Translations under genes and position numbers: made by a program | The notes under the pieces: model-generated | The model's database searches: none | Seen by the model: the letters and a program-made list of their open reading frames with translations, nothing else | Told to the model about the DNA's origin: nothing | Source of the DNA: Prorocentrum cordatum | Taxonomy: Eukaryota; Sar; Dinophyceae; Prorocentrales; Prorocentraceae | Assembly: GCA_963575745.1 (NCBI GenBank) | Contig: CAUYUJ010015760.1 | Coordinates: 956,147-1,020,146 of the forward strand | Direction: 5' to 3' | Length of the DNA: 64,000 nucleotides | Shown: positions 53,301 through 62,300 of the stretch, piece by piece | Numbering within the stretch: the first letter of the stretch is position 1 | Layout of the letters: every line of letters begins with the position of its first letter

Positions 53301-56300
53301 GGAATGAACAACGTGGACGCTTTTCTGTCGCACGTAAATAACACGGTGGCCGATCTGCAGGACGCGAACGTAGACAGAGCATTCGGCGCTGGAGTTGGTG
53401 ACTTCGTAGAGTTAGTGAAGGAGGCCCGCGTGCACGCGCCCGTCGTCGACGCCGGGGAGTCTGTCTTGGTGCAAGAGCCATTCGAGGACTTCTTCACTCT
53501 TGTGTACCCTTGTTATTTGGAGGCCGTATGCTCGGATGGGTATTATTTGAGTGATTTAGAGCTGATGTTGGTGTGCGAGTGTGCAGGTATGAACGCGGTA
53601 ATAGCGCGGGAGGTTTGGGAGGAGCGTGGGCTTCGTCGCCCAGCCTTTCAGCTGCACAAGTATGTCTTGCCTGACGCCGACTCGGCGCACATCACTCTTA
53701 TTGGTATAAACGCTGATCTGGGGAGGAGCGCTGTGCGAGGACATTACGAGCGTTTGGAATGCTTGTCGAGAGCTGTGCCCCCGTCGCCAGGTCCGCCGAC
53801 TCCGCGTGCGAGGGCGAAGGAGTTGGAAACCAAGAGCGGACTGCCTGATGAATCTGACATCGTGGAGGGCAACGCTGATATGAACCACGGAGGATTGGGC
53901 GCGCACAAAGAAACGTCGGCGAAGCCTCGTCGCGGCATCGGTCCGATTGCGACGGTCGGTGGCGGTGTCCAGGGAGGAACAAGGGAGGGGCATCGAACGA
54001 ATTTGGGCCAGGCTGGCGGCGGTCAGAGAGCGGGCAAGGAAGGCGGTGACAGCGCGACAGGGACTTTTTGCTCGGCGACGACCGACGCGAGTCGTCCGCA
54101 AGCTTTGCGTGCCCAGTACGTTGCGTGCTCGGGCTCGTCAAGCGTTGGTGAAGCAGCGGCATTGGAGCGCGGCGTGGTCGGCCTGGAGGGACCTTCGTCG
54201 GTGGCGTCGCAGGAGAAGCGTCCTGGGGGGCTGGTCATGCATGGCGTCGCCGCCCGAAAAGGTCGTGCTCCGGCGCTGCACATCCTACCCTGTGATCTCG
54301 TGGCACCAGTGCGGGTCGTCAGGGAGTCGGATATCCGCGCACTGCGTTTGTTGCTGAGTCCGTGCGAAAAGCCGGATGCGTGGGACGTTCCCGGACTGGA
54401 GTTCGTGCCGGGAGAGCTGCGCGCTCATCTCTGGAAAGCGTGGGGCGACACGGAATCGCTCCTGCGAGTCATGCAAGAAACGTGGGTGCGTGCCTGGCAG
54501 GGATGGGAGGAGTCATGGGGCGCTCTGGCAGACGCCCCCGACGCAGAGGATAGGTGCCGCGTCGTGGAAGAACGAACGTGCAAGTTTATGGAATTCTTGA
54601 TGGGGGAAATGGTGTTCGAGGCGAAGACGGACGAGGAACGCGGAGCAGAAATGACACGAGATGGCCGCTGTGTGGGTGCATCGCTTGCACACGGGGTCAA
54701 CGCTAGCCTAGCGGACAGTATATTCCAGCTTGTGTCGAACGCCGGGTGGTGTGGCCATGCCCTGGCGTCCGCTGAGGAGCGCCGCGTCGCATGTGAAGCG
54801 TGCGTGCGGTATTTGCGGAACGTCGAGGATGCGTGGTTGAATCTGGCATCGCACGGTGGAGAGCTGAGCGTTGCCGCTCATGCAGGCGAGATCGTGAGGT
54901 TTGCGTTGGCCCGCCACGGCATGCAAGGAGTAGCGCTGCCAGACCGCGTTATCCTGCGCACGTACTCCCGCTTTGACGGGCACGTTGGGCCACGCGGGGG
55001 GTATGACATGACGTTGTCCCGAGAGGAGATCCAGGGGGGCGGCCCGGTGCTGGGCCAATGGTCACGTGAGGGCGATGTCACCGAGGAGGAAGGGGCAGTA
55101 ATCCTTGAAATATACAACGAGACAGGCGCGGACATCAGCAGTACCTGGTACAGGCCAGTGTGGGCGCGCGCCGAGAACGATTCCCGCGGGAAGTCGCCTT
55201 CCCAGGGGGCAGAAGAACCTTCGGAGGTGGCTGGGCCAGAGACAGGGCAGCACGAGAGCGCAGGATTGCTAACGACGGCGCGGCCGAGTAGTGCAGGGGC
55301 GGACGCCAGTGCGGGCGGTGCGGGCAGGAGCGGAACGGAGCAGAGCACGGGCCAGGTGGTGGAGAAGGACTACACGGAGGCAGCGGGAGCAGCGCACGTG
55401 CACCGCGTCCGCGCCGTCGAGAACGGCCGCGTGTCCGCGGACGGTTGTCGCAGGGCTAGAGAAGAAGGTCTACAGGCGGCCGCGGAGCTTATGAAAGAGC
55501 ACCCCACCGTGCCAGCGGTCTCCGTGCACGGAGCACCGTTGGAAGACGACGCCATCTTCTCACGAGGTGCCGTAGTGCTGCCGCAAGCACACTGCGCTTT
55601 CAGCAGATGCGGGTGGAGAGGGTCCAGCAACGATGAGCTCCAGGAGCATGTGGTAAGCAATCACGCGGGGGATCTACGGGACGTCGCGGAGGCGCTCGCA
55701 TGCAACGAAGAAGACGAGACGAGGCGAAGAGAGGCACAGTACTGGTCCGCGTACAACGAGGCCATTGCATGGAAAGTTCGGACGGGCGCGCCGCTTGCAG
55801 CACTGGCGATCGATCGTCGATGTCTGTTCGAGTATGCGCGGAGTCTGCGCGAGGGTGCCGTCGACTCTCTCGTGTGCATGGTGTGCGCACGGAAGTTTCC
55901 GCACGTGGAAGGGCGCAGAGGGAACCCGATCGAATGGCGCGCGGTGAGTCCCAACGCGGACGGACTGTTCGGGCTGTCAGGCGCGTTCGTGAGGGAGCAT
56001 ATGTCGGTGGACGCGTACGTGGAGCGGTTCGGCAATGTGAGTGCCGTCGGGGAGGGGAGCAGCGGTGTTCATCTCCGAGATCGAATGGAGGAGTTTAATG
56101 ATTGGCAAGTGACGGTTCCATCAGAAGAGGGGCCCGTCCGCGTGCTCTGTTGCCCCGAGGACATGCGGTGCGTCAGTGGCACGTGGCACTCGGAGAACAC
56201 GGCGTGCAGATGTTGTGAAGCCCCGCTGTGCGGGGAGTGTAAGAACGCGATGGTGGGCGTTCGCGGCGAGGCGACGCTGCCCCCCGCGGCGCTGGCCAAT

Positions 56301-59300
56301 GATATGATGGCTTTCTACTCTCCGGAAGAACTGTTCGGTAGCAAGGTGACGATTTTGGAGATGATCTGCGCCTCAGTCTGCATCACATCAATGGTGTGCT
56401 TCACACTGGAGAAACGATACCGGAAGGAGCGGTCTTTTGACATGGAAGTGGGTGCGAACGACGTCCGCATGGCGGCGCGCGGAAACGCGACGTCGTTCCC
56501 GATGCCGTGGACGGACGTTCTAGCGCAGTTGGCTGCTGCTGAAGAAGCTGCCGCGGACGGGCATGCGCCGGCGCTTCCACGCACGGGCGCGGAGCTTGCA
56601 GGCATCGTGTCTGTGATCTTGAAGTCGGGCGGCGACGACGATACTGCTGAAAGCATGTCCACGTTCGTGCACCAGGCTCTGGTGCGCAGGAAGGTGGTCG
56701 TGGATCTCATCGAGGGGGCGAAGGCTCGCGGGCGTCGCGCGTACCGGAACGTGGACATGGATGAGGTCCGGAAAAGAGCCATGGAGCTTCCGGAGGAAGG
56801 CGTGCCACCGGCGATCATGCGCCTGGTACCCCTGGACGACGCGCTTGAGAAGATACAAATGCAGAAGGCGGCGACGCCCGTGCCGAGGCCCGACGGGCTA
56901 CGTGAGGCTGGAGAAATTTTGGAGACCACGAAGGCGAACGCTGTGGTGTGTGAGAAGAGCAGTTTCGACGAGGGAGACATCAATGCGCAGCGGATTGAGG
57001 CCGTGCGGACCTTCGTGCAACGGCTAGATGAGGAGTGCGCGCATGGCGGGGCCGACAGCACGTCGAACTCCAGCGAAGACGAGGAAGGCGGCGGAAAGGC
57101 AGAACGGACAGGGAAACGCGGCCGCGTCCGCGAGGGCACGGCCTCGAGCGCGGACGAAGCGGCGCGAGAAGCAGTGGAGCGCGACATGCTGATGCAGGCC
57201 GGGCGCGAAAGGAAGCGTGTGGATCGGCTCCGCGTGCGCACTGGAAACGTTATGATGGATCAGTTCGAGCCCTGGTATTTCGGCGTCGCGTTCGCGTTTG
57301 TGTTTAAGTATTGCACGGGAATGCCTGACTGCCCAGAGTTCATGAAGCGCCCGCGCCACCGACGGGGGAACGGGGCGCCGCGGGTGGAGCTGCCGCTGTG
57401 GGTGAGGATAATGAGTCGTCGCGTGGAGAGCCAGATGTCCCGCGACTGGCACTTCGGATTCGTGTCGTGGAACCTTGTGTTTCGATCGGCTGTGAACCTG
57501 AGCAGGACGTGGTTCACGTATGTGTCAGCGAACGCATCAGGCGAGGTCGAACAGCTCACTCCCGCGGAAATCGCGGAAGGAGCGAAGCAGATTTATCGCG
57601 CGCTCGACGGGAAGTACGTAGACATCAACAATAGGAAACAGAAAGTAAACGGCGACATGACCAAAGTGCGGCACGTGCCAGGGTTGGGGAAAGCCGCCCA
57701 TAAGCTGCTGACGCACATAGAGCACACTTCGCGGCGACTGTCTGGGACGCAGGAAGCGCGTCGAGTCATGCGATTTGAGACGAACGCGCTGCGAGTGCGG
57801 TACGGCGTCCCCATATTCGTAACCTTCTCGCCCGACGAAGGTCACAATCTGCTCATGGTGAGACTCTCGCGCACTCGCCGGCAGGACCCCGTGCACAAGG
57901 CAGCTGATGATGAAGCGCACTCGCGGCTGGCGGGGAGTCGGGGCTGGCCGCGCGTAGCCCCCGACATGGATGGGCTGCACATGGACCTGCCGATGACCAC
58001 GGGGGAGGCAGGAGTGCCGCCATGGAACGAGCGCAGACGAATTCTTGCGAGAGATCCCATGGCCAGCGTGGACGGCTTCCGTATCCTGGTGGACGCCACG
58101 CTCCGTCACTTGTTCGGCGTGCGGACCTGTCCGAACTGCCCGCGGTGCAACGAGGCGGAGAATGGGGCACCTTGCCAGGACCTGTTCGGGAGTAATGCTC
58201 AGCCCGGGGGGGGCGCGTTCGGGCGCGTTGATGCCTACTACGTGTCGATCGAAGCGCAGAAGTCCACGGGGTCTCTCCACGCGCACTGCCAGGTATTCAT
58301 CCAGTGCCTGCACCAGCACACACCGCTGGACGAGGTATTCGAAATCGTCCGCGACGAGGTGGAAGGCCGTGGAAGGAAGATCGTTGAGGATTATTTGAAG
58401 TATAAGAGTCGCGTGTGCCGCCAGGTTTATTCGGAGCAGATGACACCGGAGGAGATTAATGGCAAGTTGGATGAGGCAGAGAAGTCGTGGCCAGAGTTCA
58501 AGAACGAGGGCGGTCTCATTTGCAGGCCCGCGTTTCAGTGTCGCACACTGGACCCAGAAGCAACGGAGAAGGAGGCAGCATACGACGCTGTGGCATGGGA
58601 GAAAGCGTACCTGGACGAAGACGTGCAGTACCTGCAGGAGAGGAAGCAGAACCACGTGCATTTGAAGAACGAAGAGACTGGTGAGCGAGTACCCCTGCCG
58701 GCGTGCCGCCGGAAGGACAACCCGAAGCTGTGTAAGGCGGACTTTCCGCGGACGTCGCAGCTCATTGACCGCGCCATCGTCGTGTGTCCAGGGCAGGCGG
58801 CAGCGTTGGACATGCCAAAGGCAGGGCGACGGAATCGGACGGGAAGCCTGCACGGGCCGATGAATCACGCGAGTCTGAACGGCACGCATCCATGCATGTT
58901 GTCCGCGCAACGGTTCAATTCGGACGTGCAATTGCCGTATCGATTCCCCATCACAGAGGTTTGTTGTACGTGCGGGAAAGCGTGCGATAAGAAGCTCAAC
59001 GACGCAGCGATCATCAAGGTCGCGCAGATGGCACAGGACGCACAGGCAGGGTACGCCTGCGACTACTGCACGAAACGGCAACCCATGGCTTTTCACGAAG
59101 TGAAGGAGTGCTGCAAGGGGGTAGAGAAGCTTGGCAGGCAGCTGCAGGGCGAGAATTTGAATCGGATCGGGAAGAGAGTAGCGAATCGCATCATGAGCGA
59201 CGCGTACGGCAAAGGCATCGTGCGGGGGCAAGTGGAGTGTGCGAACCTGAGAGCGTTCGCGAGGGAGGACGACGTCACTGCGGCGGAAGCACTGAAGTCG

Positions 59301-62300
59301 TGCCAGACCACAGCCTTTTATGGACGCGAGTACGTGGACTTGGTCGAGCGCCTGGCAGACCGCGCGGCAGGCGGGCGGAAAGCGCAGTTTGCTGAAGTGG
59401 ACATGCGGCAGAGGAGACGCAGAAAGGTGACCTTCCGAGACGTGGCCATGTTGTATGGACTGCGACCGAACGAGCCCGACCTGTGGCACTTGTCGCCGTA
59501 CGAGTTCGCGACGTTCTGGACGCCGGTGTTGGCGTCGTTCCCCACGAGACTCGGGGATGCGGACCATCCTCGGCATCACGCTGTCTTGACGCAGAAGGGC
59601 AAGGAAAAGGTGCGCGAGAATTGTAAGAACCCGAGATTGGAGCAGGACCTGGAACTTGGGGAGGACTACATGGTGAAGGAAGGAGGAGGCGTGGATTGGG
59701 TGCCGTACCCAGAGACAGACGGGTGCGCCCACCTTCGTCACACGTGGGTGCTCAAGCGGAACAAGAGACCCAAGGCACCAACCTTTTTCGGAGCGCCCGT
59801 GCCACGCGGACGTCCTGGAGAAGCGGAGCGATCTGCGCGCATTGTGATGACGTACTTCCACCCGTGGACGTTGAGGCCTGACGCGGCCGACGCGCACGTC
59901 GTGTTCGCAGGGAGCCTGCGCGGCGACGCGCCGACGTGGGACGCGGCCATGGTGGCGTGGCTGGACGGCGGGGTGCAGACGAAGGAAGCCGCGCGGTACG
60001 TGGGCAACTTCCTGAGTGTGTACCGCGTCCGGCCACGAGACACTGAAGAAGCGGGGGACGGGACCGACGAAGACGTGAGCGACGAGGAGTTGGACGTGGG
60101 CTTCGATCAGCTCGACGATGCGCTGAAGTCCCGCGTGGGCGGGAAGAGGCGCAAGGACGGCGACGGAGACAGCAGCAGCGAGGAGGACGACGCAGACCCT
60201 GGGCAGGGAGCCGGAGGCGTCTCCCACTACGAAAATTCGAAAGGGGGCATGAGTGTCGCGCAACAGGTGTGGGGGCTCCGCGATGGCGAAACGCCGTTGA
60301 GCGAGATTCCGGGTGCATGGCCCGCAGAGGAGCCCTGCGACGTTGAGCAGGTACTCAGGGAGGCGCGCAAATCTCGGAACAAGGAGCAATCCATGGCGGA
60401 CCGACTGGCGGAGGCTGACGGCGCAGTTATCGTCGCTGGCCAGGCCGCAACATCGGAGGACGTTGCCGCGTGGCTCAGGGACCTAGAGTTCCGGGTGGAC
60501 AAGCAGACGGGACGGCGTGTTGTGAACGCGAAGCAGTTCGAGATGGTGAAGAAGGTGGCGAATCGAGTAATGCGCGAGATAGACGGCGAGGGAAGTGAGG
60601 ACGGCAGCATGGGTGATCCGCTGCAGTGGTGCATGCACGGGGGCCCTGGGACCGGCAAGTCGCACGTGCTTCGCATTATTCGTCGTGAGTTGTTCGAGAA
60701 GGTGATGAAATGGACTATCGGAGTGCACTTCCAGATAACCGCCTTGCAGGCCGTCATGGCTCAGCTGCTGGGAGGCGACACCATTCACCATGCGTGTGGC
60801 ATTCCGGCTATCAAGCGGGGGGAAGAGAAGGGGGGGGAGGACGTGAAGTTGCAGTACGAGGCTGCGAAGCGGCTGCTCCAGTGGAGGTGGCTCTTTATCG
60901 ATGAGATAAGCATGGTGAGCGCTAGACTGCTAGCAGAAGTGGACGCGAAACTTCGCGGGGTCATTCGGGACGTGGGCACGACGAAACTCGGCGACGATGG
61001 CGTTCCACGCCCGTTCGGCGGCCTCAACGTCGTGCTGAGTGGTGACTTCTGGCAGCTGGCCCCCCCTGACGGAGGCTTTCTCGCCGACGTCCCCACGGAG
61101 CGGATTTCGGCTGCGCGCAAGTACACATCGCTGCCACCCGTGTTGCACGGTCAATCGCTACTGTGGGGCGGGGCCGAGTGTGGGATTCAGGGCGTGACAG
61201 AGCTGGAAGAGTGCGAGCGATGCGACGACGCCTGGTTGAAGGAGGTGCAGGAGGAATTCCGAAGAGGCTCGCTGTCGGCGGATGCGCACGCATTCTTGCA
61301 CGGCCGGCATACGTCCGTTCCTGGGAGCTGGCTGGGGGGGGACGTCTGCTGCGGGAATCGGGCGTGTCGGGAACTGTGCAGTGGCGGAAGGGACGCAGCG
61401 TCGTCAAGCGCGGGGCAACGACGGAAACGCCCCGTGACGCCGAAAGATATCCGCGAGCAGGAGTGCAAGGTGTGCAGAACGGAACGCGCACGCCGCAAGC
61501 TCGTGGTGGATGGACCCGACGACCCGCGTCTGCAGTCAGACAAGTTCCTCGTGGCGCCGGGTGTGTTCCCAAACAACGACGTGAAGTACGAGGCGAACAA
61601 GCTCCGTGCGGCCCAGTACGCACGGAAGCACAGGATGCCGATGGTGTACGTCCCTGCGCGAGATACGCCCACGCCAGAGGCGCTGCGGGAGCGGCCGGAT
61701 CTGCCGCAGCAGAAGATGGCATGGCTCCAACGCCACGACAAGGAGAGCGGGGACTTGTACGGTTTCTTGCCCATCGCTGAAGGCATGCCCGTCGCTCTGA
61801 CCGATCATATCGATCGAAGCGAGGACAAAAACCTGCTGCGCGGTCGCGTGGGCCGGGTGCAATCCTGGGTATGCGACGGGGACGCCGTCAATGATCGAGT
61901 CACGCGCGGCGGGGAGACCATATTGAAGAAGACTCCGAAAGTGATCTTCGTGTTGTTCGACGAAGGCGAAGACGGGAACGGCGGCAGGAAGCCATGCCAG
62001 TGGACGATCGAGGGATTGAAGACGCCCGGGTTGTACCCCGTGATTCCGCAGAAGAAGGATTGGTTCGTGGACAAGGGCCGTCCGCATCCGCGACTGAAGG
62101 TCAAAAGACGGCAGTTCCCGCTGGCTCCGGCCTTCGGAGTGACGGCCCATGCGGCGCAGGGGCAGACGTTCAAGCAAGGTGTCATAGTGGACCTGAGCAT
62201 CGGTGGGGGCACGTCACCTCTGTCGAGCTACGTGGCACTGACGCGGGTGCAACGCCGCGAGGACATGCTGATCTTTCGCCCTTTCGATATTGCGCCGTAT

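Noticed and set aside
57537-60389. 950-codon open frame on the minus strand inside the Helitron gene
   Set aside because: It is the antisense shadow of the RepHel frame caused by GC-biased codons. The plus frame holds all catalytic motifs and the minus frame has none.
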